Assembly: GCF_040518285.1 (NCBI RefSeq)
Contig: NZ_CP155449.1
Location: 4,092,001 to 4,156,000, forward strand
Direction: 5' to 3'
Length of the DNA stretch: 64,000 bases
DNA from: Knoellia sp. S7-12
GTDB taxonomy: Bacteria; Actinomycetota; Actinomycetes; Actinomycetales; Dermatophilaceae
Below are positions 46,554-57,405 of the stretch, one piece after another. The notes beneath the pieces were generated by a model. The model saw only the letters and a program-made list of their open reading frames with translations, was not told the origin of the DNA and did not search any database. The translations under genes and the position numbers were made by a program. Numbering within the stretch: position 1 is the stretch's first letter; each line of letters begins with the position of its first letter.

Positions 46554-48964
46554 AAGGATCCTTCAGCCCCACGGGTGCGACGCAGCGACGGCAGGCTGGG
46601 CAGGCTCAGGCTCCTGGTGCGGGTCGAGCGGTCACGCTCGAGCAGGGGTCGGATGCTGATGTCGGACCGCAGCCGGCGCCACGTCGACACCGACCCCCGC
46701 AGTTCGCCGCGGACGACGTCGGCGTCACCGAGCAGGGTTGTGGCGACCTCGGGCTCGGGTTCGCCAGGTCCGAAGACGGAGGTGTTGGCACCCGTCGCGA
46801 TGGGCTCGGCGGCCACGGACTCCGGGAAGGCGGTGGCCTGCTCGAGCCGGGTCGCGCCCTTGGGCACGGGGATTCCGAGGCTGCGGGCGTCGGTCACAAG
46901 GTCACGCCACACCCACGCCGCGCGCGACGGAGTGGGGCCGGTGGTGGCGTGCATCCGACGCCGGCGAGCCTTGAGCCAACGGATGAGGGCGTATGCCGCG
47001 AGCGCCAACAGGATCGGGAGCACCAGTGCGAGGACCAGGATCTTGAGCCAGAGCGGCCAGGCCCCGATGTCGAGCGGGTTGCGCTTCTTCTTCTTGATGT
47101 CCGTGGCGTTCTGCGCCTGGTCCGGGCCCTGCAGCACAGAGGGTGGGTTCACTCCGGCAGGGGGCGGCACCTGGGCGCCGACCTTCTGCTCCTCGGACTT
47201 GAGCTGCTGCTCGTTGGGCTTCTTGTTGCGGTCGGGCAGGAAGGTCGACGGCAGCAGCGCGTGCCAGTTGCCGTTGCTCTCCTGCACCTCGACCCAGGCG
47301 TGGACGTCCTTGCCCTTCACCGCGCCACCGGCCTCCGGGATCGCGCCCATGACCACGCGGCTCGGGATGCCGAGCCGGTTGCCGACGAGGGCGAGGGTCG
47401 AGGCGTACTGCTCGTCGTTGCCGGCGAGCTGGGTCGAACCGACGAAGCGACTGAGTCGGCCAAGGCCGTGGCCGGGCAGGTAGACCTTCTCGTAGGAGTT
47501 GGCCGTGCCGCCGTCGGTGTAGGCCCCTTCCTGGGTCATCGTCTTGGCGACGGCCACGAACTTCTCCCAGGAGCTGCCGGCCTGACCGGTCCAGGCGTCG
47601 AGCTTGGCATCGAGGAAGCTCGTGTCCTCACCGACCTGTGCACCGCTGGCGACATCGAGCTCCGCGGGAAGCTTGGTCGACCAGGTCTTGGCGTCGAGGA
47701 CGGCGTCAAAGCTGTAGGTGTCGCCGGGCTGCACGAGCGCCGGGACCACCGCCGTCTCGGTCGCGGTGTTGAGCCAGAGCGCCTCGGCGAGGTCGTCGCC
47801 GCGGGCACCGTCGAACCGCACTCCGGTCGTCGAGCCGGCCACGGGCAGCCACGCACCGGCATACCCGCCCTCCGGGACGGTGACCGTCGCCGTGACCGTG
47901 TCACCCGTCGCGCGAGCCGCGATGCGGGATCCGACCTGCTGGAACGGCGTGCCGTCGATTGCTCGGTCGGCTGCGCCCCACACGAGGCCGTCGTAGTTGT
48001 CGAGTGTCGCGAACCGCACGGGCGCACCCGGCGGAAGGCCGGTGATCTTGAGGATCTCGGTGTCGAAGAGGTCCGCGGTGTTGGGTTCGGTGTATTGCCG
48101 GAACCCGGAGAGCGGACTGGTGAACTGCGCGACGTCATAGGGCGGTGTCAGCTCGTTGCGGACCACGGCCCGCGCGGACGACTCGTCGGTGCCGGGGAGG
48201 AACTGCCCGAGGAGCGATCCCGCGAGAGCCGCGACCGTGAGGAGAACGACACCCGTGATCGTGCGTGCCTGTCGGCCGGCGCCGTTCTGCAGGGCTGCGC
48301 GGGTGCGCGCGGCCCGGGCGACGAGCCAGAGGATGAGGACCAGGGCGAACAGCACACCTTGGACGAGCTTGGCCGCTGGCTGCTGCGTGCCGAGGGCGAT
48401 GCTGCCGACGAGCAGGACGACCGGCGCGAGTGCAGCGGCGCCCACACTCGCAAAACGTCGGGCCACGCCGTAGGTGATCGCCGACCCGAGCAGAGCCGTG
48501 AGCCAGGGCAGGGCCACGAGGGGACCTCGCGCATCGACCGGCGGGAGCAGCGTGAGCCAGTCCTTCCACCCGGTCACCGGCGTCACCGCGAGGTCGCGGA
48601 AGGTCTGCAGCGTCGGCACCACTCCCCCGAGCAGGTCGCCGCGCACGGCCACCGGACCACCAAGGACGAAGTGGATGGCAACCAGAGCGAGCGCCGTGGC
48701 GATCAGCGGCCAGGAGCGGATCACGGCAACGTGCGCGACCAGGGTGCCGAGGACGACACCGATCGCCGCGGCCACCATCCACTCCCAGCCGATGAAGCCG
48801 GTGCGGAAGCCGACCAGGGCGATCGTGACGAGCACGAGCGCAAAGGTGAGGTCGACGAGAGCGTCGCGGGACGGCATACCCAGGATCGAAGGACGGTCGG
48901 CCGACTGACGGGAGCCGCTCCCCTTGGCGCGGGACCGGCGACTGGCGGTGGCGTCGGTGCTCAA
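46550..48964 (-). CDS. Transglutaminase-fold membrane protein (TgpA/DUF3488-like), apparently catalytically dead
   Basis: An 804-aa protein from a TTG start overlapping the DUF58 gene stop by 4 nt. Several TM helices lie at about 32-210 (LTFALVLVTIALVGF, MVAAAIGVVLGTLVAHVAVI, LFALVLILWLVARAA), then a large extracytoplasmic part (about 240-640) and a last TM helix (LKILVLALVLPILLALAAY). The transglutaminase core is clear in EQYASTLALVGNRLGIPSRV and KGKDVHAWVEVQ. By eye, the catalytic Cys of the usual GxCEQFA motif is Asp517 (AGNDEQYA), His555 is kept, and the Asp of the WxxxDPT motif is replaced (NWHALLPSTF, Leu571). Loss of Cys and Asp should abolish transamidation. It is flanked by MoxR and DUF58 genes, as in other TgpA loci, and is coupled to the giant surface proteins, suggesting a binding or assembly role. 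Confidence 0.85.
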   Translation of the reverse strand: MSTDATASRRSRAKGSGSRQSADRPSILGMPSRDALVDLTFALVLVTIALVGFRTGFIGWEWMVAAAIGVVLGTLVAHVAVIRSWPLIATALALVAIHFVLGGPVAVRGDLLGGVVPTLQTFRDLAVTPVTGWKDWLTLLPPVDARGPLVALPWLTALLGSAITYGVARRFASVGAAALAPVVLLVGSIALGTQQPAAKLVQGVLFALVLILWLVARAARTRAALQNGAGRQARTITGVVLLTVAALAGSLLGQFLPGTDESSARAVVRNELTPPYDVAQFTSPLSGFRQYTEPNTADLFDTEILKITGLPPGAPVRFATLDNYDGLVWGAADRAIDGTPFQQVGSRIAARATGDTVTATVTVPEGGYAGAWLPVAGSTTGVRFDGARGDDLAEALWLNTATETAVVPALVQPGDTYSFDAVLDAKTWSTKLPAELDVASGAQVGEDTSFLDAKLDAWTGQAGSSWEKFVAVAKTMTQEGAYTDGGTANSYEKVYLPGHGLGRLSRFVGSTQLAGNDEQYASTLALVGNRLGIPSRVVMGAIPEAGGAVKGKDVHAWVEVQESNGNWHALLPSTFLPDRNKKPNEQQLKSEEQKVGAQVPPPAGVNPPSVLQGPDQAQNATDIKKKKRNPLDIGAWPLWLKILVLALVLPILLALAAYALIRWLKARRRRMHATTGPTPSRAAWVWRDLVTDARSLGIPVPKGATRLEQATAFPESVAAEPIATGANTSVFGPGEPEPEVATTLLGDADVVRGELRGSVSTWRRLRSDISIRPLLERDRSTRTRSLSLPSLPSLRRTRGAEGSL

Positions 48965-50610
48965 GCGAGGACTCCACTGAAGAGGACGCGGCGGACGTCG
49001 GCGAGCTCACGCACGGTGAGGATCGTCAGGCCAGCGCCACGACGGACACCGACCTGAGCGTCGGGATCGATGACGAGCGCGACCTTGATGACCTCGACCT
49101 CGAACTGGGCGAGGGCCCGCTGGACCTGGATGAAGGGACGGTGTGAACCCGTGACGAGGATCGCGATGCTCGCGTCGGGCGCCAGGGCCGCGGCGTCACC
49201 GGTCGCACCGAAGATGTCCATCTGACCGATGCTCGCGCGGGCGAAGGTGTCGAGGGTGAGCGGGGCGGTGGAGCGGGAGATGCGCTGGTCGTTGCAGATG
49301 ATCGTCGTGTCCTGCTCGTCCAGGATCGAGCGCACGGCGAGCGAGGCGGCACACGAGATCGCCAGCTCCACGGCGGCGTCCTCACCGGTGTAGACCTCCG
49401 GCGAGGTGTCGACAACGAGGGCGAGGTGCGAACGCCGGGTGTCGAGGAACTGACGCACGAGCAGGCGTCCGTGCTTCGCACTCGAGCGCCAGTGGATGTA
49501 GCGGCGGTCGTCTCCGGGCTGGTATTCACGCAGGGCGTGGAAGGCGAGGTCGGACATCGACAGGTCGGGCGTGACCTCACCCTCGAGGTCGCGCAGCAGT
49601 CCGGCACCGAGCGACTCGAGCGACGTCGTCAGGGGGTGGACGAAGAGTTCGCTCTGCTCGGTCCACTCCATGGTGCGGCGGACGAGGCCGAGCGGGTCGC
49701 CGTGCACCGTGGTCGCGGGGCCGACCTGGATGACGCCGCGGCGCTCGGTGGGGACGACGAACAGCTCTTCGTGGGACTTGCCGGAGCCGAGCGAGGGCAA
49801 CGTGAAGCGGGCTGCGGATCGGCCGACGGGCAGCTCGACGAGCAGAGGGAGCATGCCGCGGCCCGAGAGATTGCGGACCTCGATGCGGCCGGTGGCGGGC
49901 TCGCCGACCGTGACTCGCGTCGGGTCGACGTCGGTGCGGATCTCGACCTTGGAGTGGCCGATCGCCAGGGCCACGCAGGCCAGGAAGAGCACGAGGCAGG
50001 CGACGGCGATCATGGCCAGCTCGGTCCATTCGTAGCGGCTCGCGAGGAACCACGCGACGAGGCCCAGTCCGAAGACCGTCCACCCGAGGGGCGAGACCCA
50101 CGCCAGGGCCCGGGAGACCGGACGCCACACCGGCTCGGCCTTCTCCGCCAACGGCCTGATGCGGTCACCCGTGAGGTCGAGGATGCGGGCGCCGGTCTGG
50201 GTGATGGCCGAGGGAATCTGCACCCGGGGCAGCGTGATCGTCGGCAGCTCGGGGCGGCGACGGGTCGACCGGCTGCTGCCCACACTTGCCTGCGGCTCAT
50301 TGCGATGCACGGCCTGGGTGTCGTCCTCGGGCTGGCGCAGGCCGAGGATCGAGCGCCACCGTGACCCCCCGGTGGCTGTGGCACCTGAGGAGCGCTGTCG
50401 GCTCGGCTGCTTCTGAGCCGGGCGGACCTTGAGGGACGAGCGGGAGACGGTTGATTCGTCACCGTCGACGGGACCCGAGGGGGCGGGTGGGCGCGAGCGT
50501 GACTCGCGCGCACCACGCGCCGCCGTCGCCTCAGCATCCGATGCCCCAGCATGCAGGTCGGAGCGTCGAATCGTGGCCGACTCCTCGTCGGGCCCCACCG
50601 GATCGGACAT
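48961..50610 (-). CDS. DUF58 domain protein (vWA-like, MoxR partner)
   Basis: A 549-aa protein, ATG at 50610, two bases after the MoxR gene stop. The first 150 residues are a disordered, Arg/Ser/Pro-rich cytoplasmic tail, longer than usual for the family. Two TM helices follow ([17 protein letters not shown] and [20 protein letters not shown], about 170-220). The DUF58 signature [20 protein letters not shown] is at about 357-377, followed by the metal-site-like [13 protein letters not shown] of a von Willebrand A fold. DUF58 proteins are encoded with MoxR ATPases and transglutaminase-like proteins and are thought to be clients or partners of MoxR in assembling cell-envelope complexes. The start TTG of the next gene overlaps its stop. 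Confidence 0.88.
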   Translation of the reverse strand: MSDPVGPDEESATIRRSDLHAGASDAEATAARGARESRSRPPAPSGPVDGDESTVSRSSLKVRPAQKQPSRQRSSGATATGGSRWRSILGLRQPEDDTQAVHRNEPQASVGSSRSTRRRPELPTITLPRVQIPSAITQTGARILDLTGDRIRPLAEKAEPVWRPVSRALAWVSPLGWTVFGLGLVAWFLASRYEWTELAMIAVACLVLFLACVALAIGHSKVEIRTDVDPTRVTVGEPATGRIEVRNLSGRGMLPLLVELPVGRSAARFTLPSLGSGKSHEELFVVPTERRGVIQVGPATTVHGDPLGLVRRTMEWTEQSELFVHPLTTSLESLGAGLLRDLEGEVTPDLSMSDLAFHALREYQPGDDRRYIHWRSSAKHGRLLVRQFLDTRRSHLALVVDTSPEVYTGEDAAVELAISCAASLAVRSILDEQDTTIICNDQRISRSTAPLTLDTFARASIGQMDIFGATGDAAALAPDASIAILVTGSHRPFIQVQRALAQFEVEVIKVALVIDPDAQVGVRRGAGLTILTVRELADVRRVLFSGVLA

Positions 50611-50612
50611 CG

Positions 50613-51581
50613 TCAGGCGACTCGCTCAGTCGGAGGCGCAACCTCGCCCAGGATCTGGTTGATGACCTGGTCCACGGTGATGCCGGCGAACTGAGCCTCG
50701 GCCGTCACGAGCAGGCGGTGGTTGAGGACCGGGTGGGCCAGCATCTTGATGTCGTCGGGGAGGACGTGCGTGCGACCCTGACCGATCGCCCAGGTCTTGG
50801 CGCAGCGCACGAAGGCGAGGCATCCACGAACCGACAGACCGAGGCGGACGCTGACGTGACGGCGGGTCTCCTCCGCGAGGCGCGACACGTAGTCCAGGAT
50901 CGCGTCGTCGACGTGGACCTCGTCGGCGAGCTCGGCCATGTCGAGGATGACCTGGGAGGTGACCACGGGCTCGAGGGCCTTGGTGCGGTCACGGGTCTTG
51001 GCGTCGCGCAACACCCGCACGGTCGCGTCGTGGTCGGGGTAGCCAAGCGTCGTCTTCATGAGGAAGCGGTCGAGCTGGGCCTCGGGCAGGCGGTAGGTGC
51101 CGGCCTGCTCGATGGGGTTCTGGGTGGCGACGACCATGAACGGCTCGCCGACCTCGTGGCGAGTGCCGTCGACGGTGACCTTGCCCTCCTCCATGACCTC
51201 GAGGAGCGCCGACTGCGTCTTGGGTGACGCGCGGTTGATCTCGTCGGCGAGGACGATCGTCGCGAAGATCGGACCCTTGTGGAACTCGAACACCTTGGTG
51301 TTGGGGTCATAGATCGTCACACCGGTCACGTCGCTCGGCAGCAGGTCCGGCGTGAACTGGATGCGGCTGTTGGAGCCGTGCACCGTGCTCGACAAGGCAC
51401 GCGCGAGCTGCGTCTTGCCGGTTCCGGGGAAGTCCTCGAGGAGCAGGTGCCCCTCGGAGAGCATGCACGTGAGGGCCAGTCGAATGACGTGCTCCTTGCC
51501 GAGCACGGCCTTGTCGACGTTGCTCACCATCGCCTCGAAGGTCTTGGTGAACCACGCGGCCTGGTCATGGGTGACCGTCAT
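50613..51581 (-). CDS. MoxR-family AAA+ ATPase
   Basis: ATG at 51581 ([11 protein letters not shown]) with GAGAGGA upstream gives 322 aa; an ATG six codons earlier lacks a ribosome site. Walker A reads [17 protein letters not shown] (about 43-59), Walker [21 protein letters not shown], followed by sensor 1 [20 protein letters not shown] and the MoxR arginine finger in AQLDRFLMK. MoxR ATPases act as chaperones that insert cofactors or assemble protein complexes, usually with a vWA/DUF58 partner such as the one encoded next. First gene of the assembly operon that ends with the three giant surface proteins; it follows a 397-bp non-coding stretch. Confidence 0.93.
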   Translation of the reverse strand: MTVTHDQAAWFTKTFEAMVSNVDKAVLGKEHVIRLALTCMLSEGHLLLEDFPGTGKTQLARALSSTVHGSNSRIQFTPDLLPSDVTGVTIYDPNTKVFEFHKGPIFATIVLADEINRASPKTQSALLEVMEEGKVTVDGTRHEVGEPFMVVATQNPIEQAGTYRLPEAQLDRFLMKTTLGYPDHDATVRVLRDAKTRDRTKALEPVVTSQVILDMAELADEVHVDDAILDYVSRLAEETRRHVSVRLGLSVRGCLAFVRCAKTWAIGQGRTHVLPDDIKMLAHPVLNHRLLVTAEAQFAGITVDQVINQILGEVAPPTERVA

Positions 51582-51978
51582 GGGTCGGGGTCCTCTCATC
51601 GCAGTGGTGGGGCGACACTGTCGGAAAAGGGGAAAGCCCTGTGTGGCCCCCGCAACCGATGTGTCACCCCCCGTGGGTGCTCACACACCTGCGAACCCCT
51701 CGACGCGTCAAGAAGTCACACGTATGCCGTGATGAATGCTACCGGCTGTCCCGCGCCTTCCCTATGGGTGTCCATACCCACTTCGGGCGGTTCCCCGAGG
51801 GGAAACTGGCGCCTTTGCCCGGCAAGTCCCAACCTATGGCCCCGCCGGGACCGCTGCGGGCGTTCGTGGATTTCTTCCCCCATTCGAGACCGGGCTCGGC
51901 GCGCGGACGGCGGATGGGACAGCGGCGAACCGGCATACGCGCAGGGAGCGCACGGCATACCCAAGGCCCAAAACGCAT
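51582..51978 (-). promoter_or_regulatory. Non-coding 397-bp region upstream of the MoxR/surface-protein operon
   Basis: No gene is seen on either strand. The region separates the signalling operon (ending at 51979) from the assembly operon (starting at 51581), so it should hold the assembly operon promoter. It contains three GTATGCCG octamers (51722, 51931, 51953), a small hairpin TTCCCC-GA-GGGGAA at 51791-51804 and the candidate promoter listed separately. Confidence 0.6.
51660..51711 (-). promoter_or_regulatory. Candidate promoter and operator for the MoxR operon
   Basis: On the minus strand a good -35 TTGACG (51711-51706) is followed after 17 bp by a poor -10, GTGTGT (51688-51683). An imperfect inverted repeat, TGTGT-CACCC (51660-51669) against GGGTG-CT-CACACA (51675-51687), overlaps the -10. 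This could be where the FHA-HTH protein encoded just upstream binds, but that is only a hypothesis. Confidence 0.3.
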
Positions 51979-52671
51979 TCAGTCGAGCAGAGCGAGATCC
52001 GCTTCCGTGACCATGCGCGTCGACAAAGCATGCTCAACGAGCCGCGACTTGCGGTTGCTGGCGAGCTTGCCGGGGCCTCCGTGGAGTCCTCGAGTCCCAG
52101 CGTCGGCGAGCTTCTGACAGACGTTGTCGAGCTTGCGGTTGAACTTCGTCGTCGTCCAACCGAGCCGCGCGGCCGCCTGGGCGGAGGACGGGATCTGGCC
52201 CTGGCCGGCATACGTCGTGCGCACGAAGCTCTCGCAGAGCGCGACGACGAGCAGCTTCTGGTCGGGGGTCATCGACACACGGCCGACGGTCGTCTCACCC
52301 GGGGAGTCCTCGGGTTCGAGCTCGGGCTCGGTCTCGATCGAGGTGAACGTCGCGTCGTCGACGGTGATGTCGAAGTCGTAGGTCGTGGGGCCAGCCGTGA
52401 ACCAGACGGTGAACGCTTCGAGGGCGAGCGGGATGCGGGCGCCGGGTGAGAGCCATGCCTGGAAGAGTCCCTTGCGGTCGCCGACGGTCGCGGTCAGCGT
52501 GGAGCCGACGTTGCTGAGCCACCACAGACCGTGCTCGCGGTGCACCTGGAGGAAGACGCGGTGCAGGTAGGGGTTGTCGTCGATCTCGATGTCGGCGACG
52601 CGTCCGATCGTCAGGGGGGCGTCGTCCAAGGCCCGGAACTCCTCGCCGCAGAACTCCACGGTCACTGCCAT
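51979..52671 (-). CDS. FHA domain protein with C-terminal helix-turn-helix-like region
   Basis: A 230-aa soluble protein, ATG at 52671, 4 bp after the kinase gene stop. The N-terminal half is FHA-like: APLTIGRVADIEIDDNPYLH, then LQVHREHGLWWLSNVGST (the usual SxxH and N residues are partly changed). An acidic linker (EPELEPEDSPGE) leads to a C-terminal domain (about 135-230) with TPDQKLLVVALCESFVR and SSAQAAARLGWTTTKFNRKL, which has the spacing of a winged or plain helix-turn-helix. FHA domains bind phosphothreonine, so this protein is a natural reader for the kinase encoded next to it; the HTH suggests it could carry the signal to DNA. The gene faces the 397-bp region upstream of the MoxR operon. 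The role as a transcription factor is inferred. Confidence 0.75.
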   Translation of the reverse strand: MAVTVEFCGEEFRALDDAPLTIGRVADIEIDDNPYLHRVFLQVHREHGLWWLSNVGSTLTATVGDRKGLFQAWLSPGARIPLALEAFTVWFTAGPTTYDFDITVDDATFTSIETEPELEPEDSPGETTVGRVSMTPDQKLLVVALCESFVRTTYAGQGQIPSSAQAAARLGWTTTKFNRKLDNVCQKLADAGTRGLHGGPGKLASNRKSRLVEHALSTRMVTEADLALLD

Positions 52672-52675
52672 CGGG

Positions 52676-54156
52676 TCAGCCTCCAGTCACGCACTTGATG
52701 GGGGAGTATGGCGACGTGGCGCCTGCCGCGCGCGCCACCGCCACTTGCGCGCAGACCTGTGCGCCGGGCTTGGCCGCTGCGGTGTGCGGCATCTTGCGCA
52801 CGGTCGTGACCTCGGCCTGCGCCACCTCCGCCTCGCTCGCAGCGATGCGCATCCGATAGAAGTCGCCCTTGCGTACGCCGGCGTAGTTCCAGCTGAAGGC
52901 CACCCCACCGGCGACGGCCCGGCCATCCATCGCCGGCTGCTCCGGGATGTCGACGACGGGTCCGCCAGCGCCGGCGGTCACCGACGCAGAGGGGGCGTCA
53001 GTCGCCTCGTCGGTGGGCTCGTCGCCACGAAAGCCCACGGCCCAGACGAGGGCGCCGACGAGCAGCACCATGAGCACGCCGACACCGGCGAGGAGTGCGC
53101 CCCCACTGATGGTCGTTGGTGCAGGGCCGTCGTCGGTCCCGCCCTCGGTCGTGGCCGGCCGGGACGCGGGGGCTGGCAGGTAGGCCTGGGCGGACGAGAC
53201 GGTGGGCGCGCGCACGCTCGTGCGGTCCGGGTCGGTGTGCTCGGGTGCGACCTGGCTCCGGCTGTCGGCGACGGTCGTGTGACCGGACTCGTCGAGGACG
53301 ACGATCGGGGTGCGGGCGAAGCGCTGTTCCTGCTCGATGGCCTGGAGGGCGCGGGCGAGGTCGATCGCACTCTGCGGGCGGGCGTCGGGCTTCTTGGCCA
53401 TGGCGTGGCCAAGAAGGCGTTCCAGGCTGAGCGGGACATCGGCTCGGCCGGTCTGCGGGACCGGTGTGGCCCGGATCCGCGGCATGAGCGAGTAGGCCGA
53501 GTTGTCGCCGCCCGGCTGCTCGAACGGCGAGCGCCCGACAAGGAGGTGCCACAGCGTGGCCGCGAGCGAGTAGACGTCACTGCGGGCGTCACCATTGCTC
53601 TGCCCATAGAGGACCTCGGGTGGGGACCAGGGCACGGAGACGCCGACGTCCTCGTCGTGCTCCTCCTGGCCGCCACGGCCGGCGATGCCGAAGTCGGTGA
53701 GGCCGGGTGAGCCGTACTGGCTGATGAGGACGTTGGCCGGTTTGATGTCGCGGTGGATGATGCCCGCGCGATGCGCGGTCTCGACCGCACTTGCCAGTTG
53801 TATGCCGGTGCGCAACACCTCTTCGACCGTGAGCCTTTCCCGCTTGGCCCGGGTCGCAAGGTTGGGCGGCGGGTAGTACTTCATGACGAGGTAGGCGCCA
53901 CCGTCGGGGAGCTTCTCGCTGCGGAAGACCTGGACGATGTAGGGGTGGTCCGCGAGCTGGGCCATCGTGTTGGCCTCGTCGACGAACTGCCGCAGGATCG
54001 TCGGCGTCAGGCCCTCACGCTTGAGGACCTTAACCGCCACGGGCATTCGCGGCTGCTGCTGCTCATAGAGGAAGACGTCGGCATAGCCACCCGAGCCCAG
54101 GGGCTGGCGATAGACGAGTCCGGGGATCTCCGGGGCGGAGCCAGGTGCTGCTCGGC

Positions 54157-54160
<4 letters not shown>
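52676..54160 (-). CDS. Transmembrane Ser/Thr protein kinase with FN3-like extracellular domain
   Basis: A 494-aa kinase; GTG start at 54160 overlaps the FHA gene stop by 4 nt. The catalytic domain (about 15-280) is complete: glycine loop LGSGGYADV (21-29), Lys44 in [17 protein letters not shown] with Asp138, DFG at 156-158 and the SPPE motif. A juxtamembrane Ser/Thr/Pro-rich linker leads to one TM helix ([20 protein letters not shown], about 355-375). The extracellular end (about 400-494) is a single FN3-like beta-sandwich ([28 protein letters not shown]) with a Cys pair, not the PASTA repeats of PknB. Because the giant surface proteins also carry FN3 modules, this domain may sense fibre assembly; that link is inferred. 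Flanked by FHA and PP2C genes. Confidence 0.92.
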
Positions 54161-55860
<1,700 letters not shown>

Positions 55861-55870
55861 GGTGGGTTCC

Positions 55871-56686
55871 TCAGGTCGGCATCAGAGTGTGACGGGGAGC
55901 CGTGTCGGCCTCGTCGTTGTCATCTTCGTCGGCATCGAAGGCGACGACGACAACACTGATGTTGTCACGACCCCCGGCCTCCACGGCGGCCATGCACAAG
56001 GCGTCTGCGGCAACCTGGGGGTCGTCGTACTTCTGCAGAGCCACCATGATCGTGCGGTCATCGATCTCGTTGGACAGTCCGTCACTGCACAGGACGAAGC
56101 GCTCACCGGGGTGCGGCGGGAAGACCCAGACGTCCGCGGTCGGCCCCGGTTCGGTGCCCAGGGAGCGCGTGATGATGTTGCGGAGCGGGTGCCTCAGCGC
56201 TTCGTCGGCGGTGATGAGTCCGGCGTCGACCATCTCGCGGACCTCGGAATGGTCCTGGGTCACCATGCTCATCCGGTTGCCGAGGAAACGGTAGACGCGG
56301 GAGTCGCCGACGTTGAAGACGATCCAGTGCTCGGCGCCGCCGGCATCGACGACGGTCAGGCCGGCGACGGTCGTGCCCATGCCGGTCTGCTCCGGATGGC
56401 GGGCCGCAGACTCGAGGATCTCCGTGTTGGTGCGGCGCAGCAGCGCGACGATGTCCTCGGAGCGGACGTGCTCACGGGTGTTGAGCTCCCCCAGACACTG
56501 GACCGCGATCTGGCTGGCGACCTCACCGGCGGCGTGACCGCCCATGCCGTCGGCGATGGCATAGACGCGGCCCTGCGCGATGAGGCTGTCCTCGTTGTGG
56601 TCGCGCACGCGGCCGACGTGGGTCGCGGCGCCGGAGCGGATGCGCACGTCCGGCCCCGTGAGCGAGGCGTAGTGGCGGGCGCTCAC
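55871..56686 (-). CDS. PP2C-family protein phosphatase
   Basis: GTG at 56686 forms a GTGA overlap with the preceding stop and gives 271 aa. All PP2C motifs are visible: VRDHNEDSL (about 27-35), [16 protein letters not shown] with Asp46, [32 protein letters not shown] and [14 protein letters not shown], giving the four metal-binding aspartates. There is no TM helix, unlike mycobacterial PstP, so it is probably cytosolic. It should reverse phosphorylation by the kinase two genes downstream and act on FHA ligands. A 10-bp gap separates it from the FHA gene. Confidence 0.93.
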   Translation of the reverse strand: MSARHYASLTGPDVRIRSGAATHVGRVRDHNEDSLIAQGRVYAIADGMGGHAAGEVASQIAVQCLGELNTREHVRSEDIVALLRRTNTEILESAARHPEQTGMGTTVAGLTVVDAGGAEHWIVFNVGDSRVYRFLGNRMSMVTQDHSEVREMVDAGLITADEALRHPLRNIITRSLGTEPGPTADVWVFPPHPGERFVLCSDGLSNEIDDRTIMVALQKYDDPQVAADALCMAAVEAGGRDNISVVVVAFDADEDDNDEADTAPRHTLMPT

Positions 56687-57165
56687 GCGTCGTCTCCGAG
56701 CGCGGGGGTCAGCCGCACGGTTTCCAGGACGTCCTGGACCTCGTCGTAGTCGCGCTCGGAGTGCGGGCCGGCGATGCGGCCGGTGAGGCGGGCGAGTTGC
56801 GTGACGTCGCCGGCGGCGATGGCTGTCACCAGGTGCACGACATAGACAGGTTCGCCGTCGTCGATCCACGAGACGTTGAGACCGGTCCAGGTGCGACCGT
56901 CGAGGTCGACGGCAAAGGTCGGGTCGGCCTCACCTTCGTCGTGGGCCTCCGCCTCGATGACGAGATCGTCGACGAGATCGTCGGTGGTCGCCTCGCGCGA
57001 CGTGTGGATGTATGCCGTCAGCTGGGGTGCGAGGTCCCCTCCCCTGCCGTGCGTGGCGCGGAAGAGTGCGTCACCACCAGGTTCGGCGATCCAGCCCTCG
57101 GGCAGGGTCAGCTCGATGGTCGGGAGCTGCGGGCTGAGCGCGCTGGGATGACCCACCGTGGGCAT
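56683..57165 (-). CDS. LpqN-like small protein of unknown function
   Basis: ATG at 57165 (MPTVGHPSALSPQLP) has a strong GGAGGT 7 nt upstream and gives 160 aa; an upstream ATG at 57219 has no ribosome site. The sequence reads as a single alpha/beta domain: IELTLPEGWIAEPGGDALF, LTAYIHTSREATTDDLVDDL, TWTGLNVSWIDDGEPVYVVH and a final helix SERDYDEVQDVLETVRL. The order and the LPEGW opening resemble the LpqN/LpqT family of mycobacterial envelope proteins, but no signal peptide or lipobox is present, so this assignment is weak. First gene of the signalling operon, overlapping the phosphatase gene by 4 nt. Confidence 0.65.
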   Translation of the reverse strand: MPTVGHPSALSPQLPTIELTLPEGWIAEPGGDALFRATHGRGGDLAPQLTAYIHTSREATTDDLVDDLVIEAEAHDEGEADPTFAVDLDGRTWTGLNVSWIDDGEPVYVVHLVTAIAAGDVTQLARLTGRIAGPHSERDYDEVQDVLETVRLTPALGDDA

Positions 57166-57172
57166 CGGGGCC

Positions 57173-57178
57173 ACCTCC
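57173..57178 (-). promoter_or_regulatory. Ribosome binding site deciding the LpqN-like start
   Basis: GGAGGT on the minus strand, 7 nt before the ATG at 57165. Confidence 0.7.
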
Positions 57179-57259
57179 AGAGCGGTCGGGGACAGCGCCC
57201 TCACCGGGCGCCGTTTCATGATCCGAGTCAGCCTAGCCGTGCACCAGTGGTGAGCACGA

Positions 57260-57275
57260 TGGGGAGAACTCCCCA
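57260..57275. repeat. Short hairpin in the intergenic region
   Basis: TGGGGAG-AA-CTCCCCA, a 6- to 7-bp stem with a tiny loop, downstream of cca on the minus strand. It may be part of a terminator for cca; no T-run follows. Confidence 0.4.
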
Positions 57276-57288
57276 CTGACTTCTGCGC

Positions 57289-57387
57289 GGGCCGACGGAC
57301 ATGCAGTGGTGCTGCTTTCTGCACTCGGGCGTGCGTGACTGGGCTGGTCGGTGCCGGCCGGAGCCACGACTGCATGTCCATTGGCCC
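57289..57387 (-). repeat. Long-armed inverted repeat between cca and the signalling operon
   Basis: Arms 57289-57307 and 57369-57387 match as reverse complements at 17 of 19 positions (core GGACATGCAGT / ACTGCATGTCC exact), enclosing 61 bp that contains smaller GC-rich stems. The right arm reaches to within 18 bp of the cca stop. It may be a structured leader of the signalling operon, a terminator or a small RNA. The 240-bp gap (57166-57405) has no other gene. Confidence 0.6.
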
Positions 57388-57405
57388 GCGGCCTCGCCGA
57401 GCCCG

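Noticed and set aside
44517..49057. Very long open frames (up to 988 and 702 codons) on the plus strand opposite the surface-protein and transglutaminase-like genes
   Set aside because: They are antisense shadows caused by high GC and lack of stops; the minus strand encodes recognisable domains with coupled starts, and the plus-strand products are low-complexity Arg/Gly/Val-rich.
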